From positions 1-15,496 of the forward strand of contig DATDHI010000404.1 of assembly GCA_036521655.1 (NCBI GenBank): DNA of 15,496 nucleotides, written 5' to 3'. A model generated the notes under the pieces. It was not told the origin of the DNA. It worked only from the letters and a program-made list of their open reading frames with translations, and searched no databases. This DNA is from GCA-003244245 sp036521655 (lineage in GTDB: Bacteria > Actinomycetota > Actinomycetes > Mycobacteriales > Pseudonocardiaceae). Positions 1-7,827 of this stretch are shown in pieces (positions within the stretch are counted from its first letter, which is position 1; the number at the start of each line of letters is the position of its first letter). A program made the position numbers and the translations under genes.

Positions 1-2
1 CC

Positions 3-104
3 ACCTGGACCCGCATCGACCGCGACTACGAAACCCTCCGTATCAACATGCAAACCCTCTTCCACGACCTCGGCATCACCACCACCCGGGTTGCCGCGGC
101 ATAG
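3..104 (+). CDS. C-terminal end of an unidentified protein (partial)
   Basis: An open frame runs in from the left edge and ends at a TAG at 102-104, giving 33 visible residues ending in TTTRVAAA. The codons have G or C at most third positions, as expected for a real high-GC coding tail. The basic, aromatic stretch RIDRDYETL is faintly like the C-termini of some IS5-type transposases, but this is too short to assign. It converges on narI with an 86-base gap, so it is not part of the nar operon. The function is unknown. It could also be a chance open frame, since only about 100 bases can be seen. Confidence 0.35.
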   Translation, partial: TWTRIDRDYETLRINMQTLFHDLGITTTRVAAA

Positions 105-137
105 ACAACTTTTTGTCGATCGGGATCCCGCAAGCGA

Positions 138-173
138 CTAGCCCTCCTGGACGACAATCTTAAGTGGGGCTAG
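138..173 (-). terminator. Possible terminator hairpin after narI
   Basis: CTAGCCC at 138-144 and GGGCTAG at 167-173 form perfect 7-base inverted arms around a 22-base loop, 17 bases beyond the narI stop. A second GGGGCTAG at 186-193 overlaps that stop and could compete for the same partner. A smaller inverted repeat, GACAA/TTGTC with a 4-base loop, lies at 104-117. No long T tract follows on the minus strand, so the case rests on position, between two converging genes. The rest of the 105-190 gap shows nothing else. Confidence 0.35.
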
Positions 174-190
174 GGACTTGGAAGGCGGGG

Positions 191-931
191 CTAGCGGCGG
201 GGGTCGGAGGATGCGGGTTGCTCCCAGGCGCGGGCGTAGCGGCGGGCGCCCGGGTGCGCAACGTCGCGGCTGCGGTAGACGACGTAGGGCCGGACCAGGT
301 AGCCCAGCGGTGCGCTGAAGACGTGCACCAGGCGGGTGTAGGGCCAGGCGGCCAGCAGGATGAGCACGACCAGGGCGTGGATCTGGAAGCTGATCGGGAT
401 GCCGACCATCAGCTCCGGCCGCGGAGCGAGGGTGAACAGGCTGCGGAACCACGGTGACACCGTCGCCCGGTAGTCGTAGCCGCCGCCGATCAGGTTGCTG
501 CCGACGGTGTTCAGCATCCCGGTCACGATCGCGGCGCTCAGCAGCAGGTACATGAGCTTGTCGATGGCGGTGGTGGCCTGGCGCACAGCCATCACGGTGA
601 CCCGCCGGTACAGCAGGATCGCCAGCCCAGCGACCGTGGCCAGGCCGGACAGCGTGCCGGCCGACACCGACATCACGTGGTACGCCTCGCCGGACACGCC
701 CACGGCCGCAGTCCAGGAAGCCGAGATGGCGATGCCGAGCACGTGGCCGCCGAGCACCGCCAACAGCCCGAAGTGGAACAACGGGCTGCCCAGCCGGAGC
801 AGCCGGCTCTCATAGAGCTGGGAGGACCGGGTGGTCCAGCCGAACTGGTCGTGACGGTAGCGCCAGATGTGCCCGACCGCGAACGAGGTGAATGCCACAT
901 ACGGCACGGTCAGCCACAGCAGAGTGGTCAC
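191..931 (-). CDS. narI: Respiratory nitrate reductase gamma subunit NarI (haem b membrane anchor)
   Basis: NarI oxidises menaquinol at the membrane and passes electrons through two b haems to NarH. The protein is 246 residues with about five hydrophobic membrane segments (roughly 3-22, 47-70, 85-108, 125-144 and 178-200). His53, His63, His185 and His203 match the spacing of the four haem ligands of E. coli NarI (His56, His66, His187, His205), so both haems should be present. The start is the GTG at 929-931, chosen because it overlaps the narJ stop as GTGA, the usual sign of translational coupling. The C-terminal tail after about residue 215 is basic and presumably cytoplasmic. It is the last gene of the nar operon, has normal family length, and shows no damage. 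Confidence 0.96.
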   Translation of the reverse strand: MTTLLWLTVPYVAFTSFAVGHIWRYRHDQFGWTTRSSQLYESRLLRLGSPLFHFGLLAVLGGHVLGIAISASWTAAVGVSGEAYHVMSVSAGTLSGLATVAGLAILLYRRVTVMAVRQATTAIDKLMYLLLSAAIVTGMLNTVGSNLIGGGYDYRATVSPWFRSLFTLAPRPELMVGIPISFQIHALVVLILLAAWPYTRLVHVFSAPLGYLVRPYVVYRSRDVAHPGARRYARAWEQPASSDPRR

Positions 932-1614
932 CGGCGTCCTTCCATGTGGTCGGCCAGCAGGGGATCCATCGCGAACGCCTCCAGGCCCACCTCTTCCTCC
1001 GGGGGCCCCTGCGCCGCCAGCTCAGCGACCCGGCGCCGGTCGGCGACGTTGAGCTCCGGCAGGGTGGTGCACACCGCGTCGAGCACCGCCGCATAGGGCG
1101 ACTCACTGTCGTGCAGGGAAAGCCTGAGCAACTCGACGACCGGCCGGTACTCCACCAGCAGCCGCCGGCCGGCTACTGGGTCGACGGTGGCGGCGAACTC
1201 CAGGACCACCGCCAGATGGTCCGGTAGCTCGTGCTCGCCCAGCTCGACACCCGCCGCTCGGTAGGCGTGCTTGAACCGCAGCAGTGCCATGCCGCGTTTG
1301 CGCGTGTCACCGTAGGCGTAGTAGCTCAGATGCAGGCAGTTGCGACGCCGCAGGTCGAAGGTCTCGACGTAGTAGGCGGCCAGCTCGATGGGCGGTGTCC
1401 CGCGGAGATGGTCCACGAACGACGCCAGCGCGGGTCCGGCTGACGAGGGCAGGGATCGGGCCGTGGCGTGCAGCTCGTCCAGCATGCCCAGGGTCTGCTG
1501 CACCGGGTAGTCCAGCAGCAGAGCGGCGATCCGCCACACCAGACGCTGATCCAGGTCGGTCCTCTCGTCCGGGGGCGCCTGGGCCTTGGGGCGGCCCAAC
1601 CAGGCCGGGCTCAT
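928..1614 (-). CDS. narJ: Nitrate reductase assembly chaperone NarJ
   Basis: NarJ is a cytoplasmic TorD-family chaperone. It binds apo-NarG, supports insertion of the molybdenum cofactor and holds NarGH until it docks on NarI, and it is not part of the final enzyme. The protein is 228 residues, close to the usual 220-240. The family signature is at residues 82-108, including YVETFDLRRR and the YYAYGDTRKRG stretch. The frame is open further upstream, but the ATG at 1612-1614 is preferred. It overlaps the narH stop as ATGA and has GGAG 8 bases upstream, whereas the upstream extension is narH sequence read in another frame. The last codon overlaps the narI GTG start. The acidic C-terminus is typical of the family. 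Confidence 0.95.
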   Translation of the reverse strand: MSPAWLGRPKAQAPPDERTDLDQRLVWRIAALLLDYPVQQTLGMLDELHATARSLPSSAGPALASFVDHLRGTPPIELAAYYVETFDLRRRNCLHLSYYAYGDTRKRGMALLRFKHAYRAAGVELGEHELPDHLAVVLEFAATVDPVAGRRLLVEYRPVVELLRLSLHDSESPYAAVLDAVCTTLPELNVADRRRVAELAAQGPPEEEVGLEAFAMDPLLADHMEGRR

Positions 1615-3272
1615 GGGGTGTGCTCCGCGGGCGATGGGGCTGTCGCTGCACCATTTGTGTGTGGTGTGGCGGCGAACAGGCCATTGGTGTTCTTGCCATC
1701 CCAGTTGAGCAGGTTGATGCGGCGCGCCTTGTCCGCCGGCGCCGCGGCACCGTTGCTGTCGGCTGGCTGCTGGGTCAGGTGGAACTTGTCGTCCATGACG
1801 TCGAAGGCGCTCATGCCTGGGCCGCCGTCGGAGTCCAAGCTGCACCCGGTGGCCAGGGCGTCCAGCCGGTGGGCGTCGGAGCCGGCCGCGCTGGGGATGA
1901 CGTAGCGGTGCTCGTATTTGGCGATGGCCAGCAGCCGGTACATCGCCTCGATCTCAGCCGGCGTCAGGCGCACCGACGCGGCGATCTCCGGCCGGGCCGG
2001 CTCGCCGAGGTTGACCCGACGCATGTGCGCGCGCATGGCGGCCAGCCGCTGCAACGAGGCGCGCACCGGACCGACATCGCCTGCCGTGAACAGCTCGGCC
2101 AGGTACTCCACCGGAATGCGCAGCGCGTCGATCGCGCCGAACAGGTTGCCAGCGTCCTCGCCGTCATGTCCGGTGCCTGCCAGGACGTCCACCACGGGGG
2201 ACAGCGGCGGTATGTACCAGACCATCGGCATGGTCCGGTACTCCGGGTGCAGCGGCAGCGCCACCTGGAAGTCCACGATCAACTGGTAGATCGGCGATGC
2301 CTGCGCGGCGTCGATCCACTCCTGGGAGATCCCAGCTCGCTCAGCCTCGGCCACCACCCGCGGGTGGTGCGGGTTGAGGAATACCCCCAGCTGCGCCGGA
2401 TAGAGGTCCTTCTCATCGGGAACGGAGGCTGCGGCCAGCACCGCGTCCGCGTCGTAGAACACCACTCCGATATAGCGCAGCCGCCCGACGCAGGTCTCCG
2501 CGCAGACCGTGGGAATGCCCACCTCCACCCGCGGGTAGCAGAACGTGCACTTCTCTGCCTTACCGGTCTTGTGGTTGAAGTAGATCTTCTTGTACGGGCA
2601 CCCGGTGACACACTGCCGCCACCCTCGACACCTGTCCTGGTCGACCAGCACGATGCCGTCCTCGCTGCGCTTGTAGATCGCGCCGGACGGGCAGGACGCC
2701 GCGCAGGACGGGTTGAGGCAATGCTCGCAGATCCGCGGCAGGTAGAACATGAACGTCTGCTGGAACTCCAGCTTCACCTTGTCGGAGACCCTGGCCAGCA
2801 ATGGGTCCCGGCCGATCTGCTCAGGGCCACCGCCCAGATCGTCGTCCCAGTTGGCGCCCCAAGTGATTGCAGTGTCCTCGCCGGTGATCAACGATGTGGG
2901 CCGGGCCACCGGGGTGGTGTCCGACGGCGGCGCGGACAGCAGGTTATCGTAATCGTAGGTCCACGGCTCGTAATAGTCGGCCATTGTCGGCAGGTCGGGA
3001 TTGGCGAAGATATTCAGCAGCCGCTTGAACCGCGAGCCCGAGCGCAACGTCAACCGACCGCGCTTGGTCAGCGTCCAACCGCCCTTCCACCGCTCCTGAT
3101 CCTGGTATTGCCGCGGATACCCCTGCCCGGGTCTGGTCTCCACGTTGTTGAACCACGCATATTCGACGCCGCCCCGATTGGTCCACGCCTGCTTGCAGGT
3201 GACACTGCAGGTGTGGCAGCCGATGCACTTGTCCAAGTTCATCACCATGGCCAGCTGTGCCATGATCTTCAT
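1611..3272 (-). CDS. narH: Respiratory nitrate reductase beta subunit NarH (four Fe-S clusters)
   Basis: NarH carries electrons from NarI haems to NarG. The 553-residue protein has all the expected ligands. C16, C19, C22 and C26 form the first ferredoxin-type group. C182, C185, C190 and C194 form the second. The third group is CRGWRQCVTGC at 215-225, in which Trp218 stands where a fourth Cys would be; this is the hallmark of the [3Fe-4S] cluster of NarH. C242, C245, C257 and C261 complete the set. The start is the ATG at 3270-3272, which shares one base with the narG TGA stop (TGATG) and follows an excellent AGGAGG at 3283-3288. The same frame stays open upstream to 3692, but that part is narG in another phase. 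The last 50 or so residues are a low-complexity Ala/Pro/Asn-rich tail that may be dispensable. Confidence 0.97.
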   Translation of the reverse strand: MKIMAQLAMVMNLDKCIGCHTCSVTCKQAWTNRGGVEYAWFNNVETRPGQGYPRQYQDQERWKGGWTLTKRGRLTLRSGSRFKRLLNIFANPDLPTMADYYEPWTYDYDNLLSAPPSDTTPVARPTSLITGEDTAITWGANWDDDLGGGPEQIGRDPLLARVSDKVKLEFQQTFMFYLPRICEHCLNPSCAASCPSGAIYKRSEDGIVLVDQDRCRGWRQCVTGCPYKKIYFNHKTGKAEKCTFCYPRVEVGIPTVCAETCVGRLRYIGVVFYDADAVLAAASVPDEKDLYPAQLGVFLNPHHPRVVAEAERAGISQEWIDAAQASPIYQLIVDFQVALPLHPEYRTMPMVWYIPPLSPVVDVLAGTGHDGEDAGNLFGAIDALRIPVEYLAELFTAGDVGPVRASLQRLAAMRAHMRRVNLGEPARPEIAASVRLTPAEIEAMYRLLAIAKYEHRYVIPSAAGSDAHRLDALATGCSLDSDGGPGMSAFDVMDDKFHLTQQPADSNGAAAPADKARRINLLNWDGKNTNGLFAATPHTNGAATAPSPAEHTP

Positions 3273-6200
3273 CAGTACGTCACCTCCTGGCTGCGACGGC
3301 GGATGGTGGTGACCTCGTCGCGCTGGTTGCCGGTGGGGCCGTGATAGTTCAGCGCGAAGGACTGCTGGGCGTAGCCGCCGATCAAATGCGTCGGCTTGAT
3401 CATCAGCCGGGTTAGCGCGTTGTGGATGCCACCGCGCTTGCCGGTCTTCTCGATGCGCGGCACGCCCACCGTGCGCTCCTGGGCGTGATACATGAACACG
3501 GTGCCCTCGGGCATCCGGTGACTGACGATCACCCGCGCGACCACTATGCCATTGCGGTTGATCGCCTCGATCCATTCGTTGTCCACCACGCCGATCTTGG
3601 CGGCGTCCACATCGGACATCCAGATGGCCTGCCCGCCGCGGGAAAGCGTGAGCATGTGCAGGTTGTCTTGGTAAGCGGAGTGGATGGACCATTTCGAGTG
3701 CGGCGTGAGATACCGGACGGTGACCGCCCGGCTCCCATTGAGGCCGATGGTCGGCTCGCCGAATAACGCCGTCATATCCAGCGGTGGCCGGAAGATTGGC
3801 ATCTGCTCACCGAGCTCGGACATCCAGTCGTGGTCGAGGTAGAAGTGCTGCCGGCCGGTCAGCGTGTGCCACGGCTTGAGCCGCTCGGTGTTGATGGTGA
3901 ACGGGGCATAGCGCCGGCCACCGGCCTCGCTGCCGGACCACTCCGGCGAGGTGATCACCGGCACCGGGCGGGACTGGGTGTCGGCGAAGGTGATCCGCTT
4001 GCCCTCGTTCTCTGCGGCGAGGTCGGCGAGCCTGGTGCCGGTGCGCCGCTCCAGGGTGCGGAAACCCTCGACGGCCAGCCGGCCGTTCGTGGTGCCGGAC
4101 AGCGCGAGGATGGCCTCGGCGGCGTGGGTGTCCTTGGCCAGCGACGGCCGGCCGGCAGCGCGCCCGGAGATGATCGCGCCGTTGGCCGCTCGGAGGTAGT
4201 CGACCTCGGCGTCTGGGTGCACGGTGACGCCCTTGGTGGTCAGGCCCACGCGCTCCACCAGTGGACCGAGCGCGGCCATCTTCTCGCCAACCGCGGGGTA
4301 GTCGCGCTCCACGACGACGAGCCGCGGCATGGTCTTGCCGGGGATCGGCGCGCACTCGCCGGCTTTCCAGTCCAGCACCCGGCCGCCGGGCTGCGCGGTG
4401 GCATCGGCGGTGTCGTGGATCAGCGGTACGGCCACGATGTCCTGGCGGACGCCGAGGTGCTTCTCAGCCAGCCACGAGAAGCCGCGGGCAATCCGGTGGA
4501 ACGCCTCGAAGTCGGTCTTGGTCTCCCACGGCGGGGAGATTGCCGGCGAGAAAGCGTGCACGTAGGGGTGCATGTCGGTGCTGGACAGATCGTGCTTCTC
4601 ATACCAGGTGGCCGCGGGCAGTACCACGTCGGAGAACAGCGTGGTGCTGGTCATCCGGAAATCCAGGGACAGCAGCAGGTCGAGCTTGCCGACCGGTGCC
4701 TCGTCCCGCCAGGTGACCTCAACGGGGCGCACCCCGTCGCGGTCGGTGGCCTGCAGGTTGGAGTCGCTACCCAGCAGGTGGCGCAGGAAGTACTCGTTGC
4801 CCTTGGCCGAGGAGCCGAGCAGGTTGGCCCGCCAGACGGTCAGGCAGCGCGGGAAGTTCTCCGGCGCGTCCGGGTCCTCGCAGGCGAAGCGCAGGTGCCC
4901 GGTGGTCAGCCCGTCGACGACATGCTGGGCGGCGTCCTTGCCCAGGCGCTGCGCCTCCTCGGCCAGGTCCAGCGGGTTGCGGTTGAACGTCGGGTAGCTG
5001 GGCATCCAGCCCAGCCTGCTGGCCAGCGCGATGTTGTCCGCCGCGGTCCGCCCCGCGAAGCGCCCCTTCGCCAGCGGCGAGGCCATCGCCTCGGCGGTGA
5101 ACGGGTCGTAGCGCCACTGGTCGGTGGCCAGGTACCAGTACACGGTGCCCTGCATCTGCCGCGGCGGCCGCTGCCAGTCCAGGCCGAAGGCCAGCGTCGA
5201 CCACCCGGTGATCGGCCGGCACTTCTCCTGCCCGACGTAGTGCGCCCAGCCGCCGCCGTTGACCCCCTGGCACCCGGTGAGCATCACCAGCGCCAGGAAC
5301 GAGCGGTATGTCTGGTCGGAGTGGAACCAGTGGTTGGTGCCCGCGCCCATCAGAATCATCGACCGGCCGCCCGAGCGCTCGGCGTTGTCCGCGAACTCCC
5401 GGCCGATCCGCTCCGCCGCGGCCGCCGGCACCCCGGTGATCGGCTCCTGCCAGGCCGGTGTGCAGGGCTGCTCAGCATCGTCGTAGCCGCTAGGCCAGGT
5501 GCCGGGCAGGCCCGGTCGGTGCACTCCGTACTGCGCTAGCAGCAGGTCGAACACCGTGGTGACCAGCCGGCCGCCGACCGTCCTGGTCGGCACGCCGCGG
5601 CGCATCACACCGGGCTCGGCGGTGTCGAACCGGGGCAGGTCGACCTCCTTAACGTCACTTCCATACATGGTCAGCAGTGGGTCCACGGTGGCCAGATCGA
5701 GATTCCAGCGACCCTGCCCCGAATCGGTGAACCGGTGCCCCAGCGAGCCGTTGGGCACCACAGGTTGTCCTGTATTCACGTCGAGCAGGACGGTCTTGGA
5801 CTCGGCACCCTCGCCGGTGTCACCCAGATCCGCCGCGGTGAGGAACTTGCCGGCGACGTAGGCGTCCTCCCGTTTTTCCAGAGTGACCAGGAAAGGCAGA
5901 TCGGTATAGCGCTTGACATAGTCGCTGAAGCGAGGCGTCCGCCGATCGACGAAGAACTCCTTGAGGATCACGTGCCCCATGGCCATTGCCAGCGCAGCGT
6001 CGGTGCCCGGCCGCGCCGGCAACCATTCGTCGGCGAATTTCGTGTGATCGCCATAGTCCGGCGACACGACGATCACCTTCTGACCACGGTAGCGGGCCTC
6101 GGTCATGTAGTGCGCGTCCGGAGTGCGAGTGACCGGAACGTTTGAACCCCACATGATCAGATAGCCGGCATCGAACCAGTCGGCGGACTCGGGCACGTCG

Positions 6201-6979
6201 GTCTGATCGCCGAATACCTGCGGCGAGGCCACCGGAAGGTCGGCGTACCAATCGTAGAACGACAGCATGGCCCCGCCGATGAGCGAGATGAACCGGGCGC
6301 CGACGGCGTGGCTGACCATCGACATCGCCGGGATCGGCGAGAATCCGGCAACCCGGTCCGGGCCGTGCCGCTTGATCGTGTGCACATGCGCGGCGGCGAC
6401 GATCTCGACTGCTTCCCACCACTCGGCGCGCACGAACCCGCCCATGCCGCGCGCCGATTTGTAGCGGCGGGCCTTCTCGGGGTCATCGACCAGATCGGCC
6501 CAGGCCAGCACCGGGTCCTTGAGCCGCTGCTTCGCTTCCCGGTACAACTCCAGCAGCGTGCCGCGCACGTAGGGATAGCGCACTCTGGCCGGCGAGTAGG
6601 TGTACCAGGAGAACGACGCGCCGCGCGGGCAGCCGCGCGGCTCATACTCGGGTTTGTCCGGGCCGATCGACGGGTAGTCGGTCTGCTGTGCTTCCCAGGT
6701 GATGATCCCGTCCTTGACGTAGATCTTCCACGAGCAGGAACCGGTGCAGTTCACCCCGTGGGTCGAGCGCACTACTTTGTCGTAAGCCCAGCGATCACGG
6801 TAGAATACGTCAGCCGAGCGGCCGCCGATCTGGTGCAGCGTCCTTAGATCGGCGGAGGCCTCGCCGTGTTGAAAATGCCTTCCCATGCGTAGCAGAGAAT
6901 CGATGAAATCGGTGTCCATGCCGGCACTTGTGCTGATAGAGGGGGCGCTCCTACTGGGGGTATCGGGCACGGACGCCAC
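3272..6979 (-). CDS. narG: Respiratory nitrate reductase alpha subunit NarG (molybdenum catalytic subunit)
   Basis: NarG reduces nitrate to nitrite at a bis-MGD molybdenum centre on the cytoplasmic face of the membrane. The protein has 1235 residues; mycobacterial NarG is about 1230. His74, Cys78, Cys82 and Cys117 reproduce exactly the spacing of the FS0 cluster ligands of E. coli NarG (His49, Cys53, Cys57, Cys92). The segment FYDWYADLP at 241-249 carries the Asp that ligates molybdenum, probably Asp247. Other family blocks include QTDVPESADW, MTSTTLFSDVVLPAATWYEK and HSKWSIHSAYQDNL. There is no Tat signal, as expected for NarG. The start is uncertain by three codons: the first GTG is at 6977-6979, but GGAGAGG at 6979-6985 is better spaced (8 bases) for a GTG at 6968-6970. 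It is the first gene of narGHJI and has its own promoter. Confidence 0.97.
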   Translation of the reverse strand: MASVPDTPSRSAPSISTSAGMDTDFIDSLLRMGRHFQHGEASADLRTLHQIGGRSADVFYRDRWAYDKVVRSTHGVNCTGSCSWKIYVKDGIITWEAQQTDYPSIGPDKPEYEPRGCPRGASFSWYTYSPARVRYPYVRGTLLELYREAKQRLKDPVLAWADLVDDPEKARRYKSARGMGGFVRAEWWEAVEIVAAAHVHTIKRHGPDRVAGFSPIPAMSMVSHAVGARFISLIGGAMLSFYDWYADLPVASPQVFGDQTDVPESADWFDAGYLIMWGSNVPVTRTPDAHYMTEARYRGQKVIVVSPDYGDHTKFADEWLPARPGTDAALAMAMGHVILKEFFVDRRTPRFSDYVKRYTDLPFLVTLEKREDAYVAGKFLTAADLGDTGEGAESKTVLLDVNTGQPVVPNGSLGHRFTDSGQGRWNLDLATVDPLLTMYGSDVKEVDLPRFDTAEPGVMRRGVPTRTVGGRLVTTVFDLLLAQYGVHRPGLPGTWPSGYDDAEQPCTPAWQEPITGVPAAAAERIGREFADNAERSGGRSMILMGAGTNHWFHSDQTYRSFLALVMLTGCQGVNGGGWAHYVGQEKCRPITGWSTLAFGLDWQRPPRQMQGTVYWYLATDQWRYDPFTAEAMASPLAKGRFAGRTAADNIALASRLGWMPSYPTFNRNPLDLAEEAQRLGKDAAQHVVDGLTTGHLRFACEDPDAPENFPRCLTVWRANLLGSSAKGNEYFLRHLLGSDSNLQATDRDGVRPVEVTWRDEAPVGKLDLLLSLDFRMTSTTLFSDVVLPAATWYEKHDLSSTDMHPYVHAFSPAISPPWETKTDFEAFHRIARGFSWLAEKHLGVRQDIVAVPLIHDTADATAQPGGRVLDWKAGECAPIPGKTMPRLVVVERDYPAVGEKMAALGPLVERVGLTTKGVTVHPDAEVDYLRAANGAIISGRAAGRPSLAKDTHAAEAILALSGTTNGRLAVEGFRTLERRTGTRLADLAAENEGKRITFADTQSRPVPVITSPEWSGSEAGGRRYAPFTINTERLKPWHTLTGRQHFYLDHDWMSELGEQMPIFRPPLDMTALFGEPTIGLNGSRAVTVRYLTPHSKWSIHSAYQDNLHMLTLSRGGQAIWMSDVDAAKIGVVDNEWIEAINRNGIVVARVIVSHRMPEGTVFMYHAQERTVGVPRIEKTGKRGGIHNALTRLMIKPTHLIGGYAQQSFALNYHGPTGNQRDEVTTIRRRSQEVTY
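3283..3288 (-). promoter_or_regulatory. Strong ribosome binding site of narH
   Basis: AGGAGG (extending to AGGAGGTGA at 3280-3288) lies inside the last codons of narG, 10 bases before the narH ATG. It fixes the narH start despite the long open frame upstream. Confidence 0.8.
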
Positions 6980-6985
6980 CTCTCC
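6979..6985 (-). promoter_or_regulatory. Ribosome binding site of narG; bears on start choice
   Basis: GGAGAGG on the minus strand overlaps the first base of the GTG at 6977-6979 and stands 8 bases before the GTG at 6968-6970. The second GTG is therefore the more likely initiation codon. The next ATG (6917-6919, codon 21) has no convincing ribosome binding site. Confidence 0.6.
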
Positions 6986-7021
6986 GGTGATAATTTGCGT
7001 TCGCGGGGGGCTGGCTCACTC

Positions 7022-7050
7022 ACCCTAGACGGTGATTTCTTAGCCTTCAA
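7022..7050 (-). promoter_or_regulatory. narGHJI promoter (-35 TTGAAG, 17-base spacer, -10 TAGGGT)
   Basis: Read on the minus strand, TTGAAG (7045-7050) is followed after exactly 17 bases by TAGGGT (7022-7027). This is a very good housekeeping-type actinobacterial promoter. Transcription would start near 7015, leaving a leader of about 35-45 bases before narG that contains the ribosome binding site. It is a prediction from spacing and consensus only. Confidence 0.6.
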
Positions 7051-7102
7051 GAAGGACCGCCAAAGCTCACAATCCTCGTAGAGTTGACGGTGCGCGGTCC
7101 GT

Positions 7103-7119
7103 AACATGTCGTTCATGTT
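7103..7119. promoter_or_regulatory. Operator-like dyad AACATG-N5-CATGTT
   Basis: A perfect 6+6 inverted repeat with a 5-base centre lies about 95 bases upstream of the predicted narG transcription start. The size and symmetry suit a dimeric regulator. I do not recognise the cognate protein, and no regulator gene is in the window. Confidence 0.35.
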
Positions 7120-7260
7120 TTGCGGGCGCTGGGCACGGCATCGCCAGCCCTACGACCTGCAACAACAGGGTCAGTCGCCGACCGCCGGCGCTAACGCGAT
7201 GATGTGGGCCTGGCATCAGCAGCCACTTTGTATCAAACAATGTCCAGATGTTTACCTAAC

Positions 7261-7276
7261 GTAACATACCGGTTAC
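7261..7276. promoter_or_regulatory. Operator-like dyad GTAAC-N6-GTTAC (possible GlnR-type box)
   Basis: GTAAC at 7261-7265 and GTTAC at 7272-7276 form a perfect dyad in an unusually A/T-rich patch. On either strand it contains the AC-N9-AC core described for binding sites of GlnR, the nitrogen regulator of actinomycetes. Another small dyad, TTTG-TAT-CAAA, lies about 30 bases to the left. The distance to the narG promoter (about 210 bases) is long for direct activation, so the link to nar is tentative. Confidence 0.3.
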
Positions 7277-7339
7277 CTGTCGGGACTAATCGGCTATGGA
7301 GCCCCTGTGAAACAGGTTGCAAAACGCGCGTTGATCACC

Positions 7340-7386
7340 GTTTGGGTGCCGGGAGCGACGCGGTGTGTCGTCCCAGGCACACAAAC
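7340..7386. other. Long imperfect hairpin between atl and narG
   Basis: GTTTG (7340-7344) pairs with CAAAC (7382-7386). After one G/A mismatch, GTGCC pairs with GGCAC, then GGGA with TCCC and CGAC with GTCG, closing on a 7-base loop (7360-7366). That makes 18 Watson-Crick pairs with two single-base bulges. It lies about 110 bases after the atl stop and about 325 bases before the narG transcription start. No T tract follows on either strand. It could be the atl terminator, a structured RNA or the scar of a small palindromic element. Confidence 0.5.
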
Positions 7387-7494
7387 AGCGATCACGCTGC
7401 GGGTAGACGCTCGCGGCGGCCATGACTGACGGTGAGGCGAGGGTGGGTCCAGGCGCCTGACTCGCGGGGAGCTGGTCTCTCACGCCGCAGACCG

Positions 7495-7794
7495 TCACAG
7501 CGGCGTGATTGCATGCCGGTAGTGGCGCATCGGGATCCGCCCGCCTTGGGCCAGCACACCCTCGGCGCGCAACCGGGCCATCTGCTCAACCGCGAGGTGG
7601 GGCGCGGGAGTGCCGTCGGCACGAAGCACCCGGTGCCAGGGCAGGTCGTGGCCGTCTTCGGCGAGAATCCGACCGACCAACCGGGCCTGGCCGGGCAGGC
7701 CGGCGCGGGCCGCGACCTCACCGTAGGCCAGCACCGAGCCGGCCGGGATAGCGGCCACCACGGCACGGATCCGCTCCAGATCGTCGTCGTCCAT
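7495..7794 (-). CDS. Alkyltransferase-like protein (ATL), catalytically dead MGMT homologue
   Basis: ATL proteins bind O6-alkylguanine in DNA, flip the base and mark the lesion for nucleotide excision repair, without removing the alkyl group. The 99-residue protein is a minimal MGMT DNA-binding domain. Tyr24 sits in the VLAYGEVA segment, Arg38 sits where the MGMT arginine finger would be, and the active-site motif is PWHRV at 52-56. Trp53 replaces the alkyl-accepting Cys of PCHRV, which defines the ATL group. The ATG at 7792-7794 is preferred to the ATG at 7801-7803 because GGGAGG (7804-7809) is 9 bases from the former and abuts the latter. It is divergent from adnA with 46 bases between starts. 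I recall a similar atl near adnAB in mycobacteria. The last six codons fall inside a 17-base repeat. Confidence 0.9.
   Translation of the reverse strand: MDDDDLERIRAVVAAIPAGSVLAYGEVAARAGLPGQARLVGRILAEDGHDLPWHRVLRADGTPAPHLAVEQMARLRAEGVLAQGGRIPMRHYRHAITPL
7500..7516. repeat. 17-base direct repeat flanking atl, copy 1
   Basis: GCGGCGTGATTGCATGC, identical to 7828-7844 and 328 bases from it. This copy encodes the last residues of ATL (HAITPL) on the minus strand. Confidence 0.85.
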
Positions 7795-7803
7795 CGCGAC
7801 CAT

Positions 7804-7809
7804 CCTCCC
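7804..7809 (-). promoter_or_regulatory. Ribosome binding site of atl
   Basis: GGGAGG on the minus strand stands 9 bases before the ATG at 7792-7794 and directly touches the in-frame ATG at 7801-7803. This decides for the shorter protein. Confidence 0.6.
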
Positions 7810-7827
7810 GCGCCAGAGATCGTCGGG

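Larger units (their letters stand above)
6986..7494. other. About 500-base intergenic region between narG and atl
   Basis: No convincing gene is present. Open frames here, such as one on the minus strand starting near 7116, run into narG in another phase and have no ribosome binding site. The region holds the narG promoter, an AACATG/CATGTT dyad, a patch richer in A and T at about 7220-7290 with further dyads, a small CCTGT-GAA-ACAGG hairpin at 7304-7316, a long hairpin at 7340-7386 and a 10-base palindrome CAGGCGCCTG at 7450-7459. TGACGGT (7427-7433) and ACCGTCA (7491-7497, overlapping the atl stop) form distant inverted arms. Its size fits a regulated respiratory operon. Confidence 0.6.

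Noticed and set aside
3273..3692. Upstream extension of the narH frame by about 140 residues.
   Set aside because: It overlaps narG in another phase. AGGAGG and the TGATG overlap place the narH start at 3272.
6844..7116. Minus-strand open frame of 90 codons upstream of and into narG.
   Set aside because: No ribosome binding site. It crosses the predicted promoter and overlaps narG in another phase, and its composition does not look like a protein.
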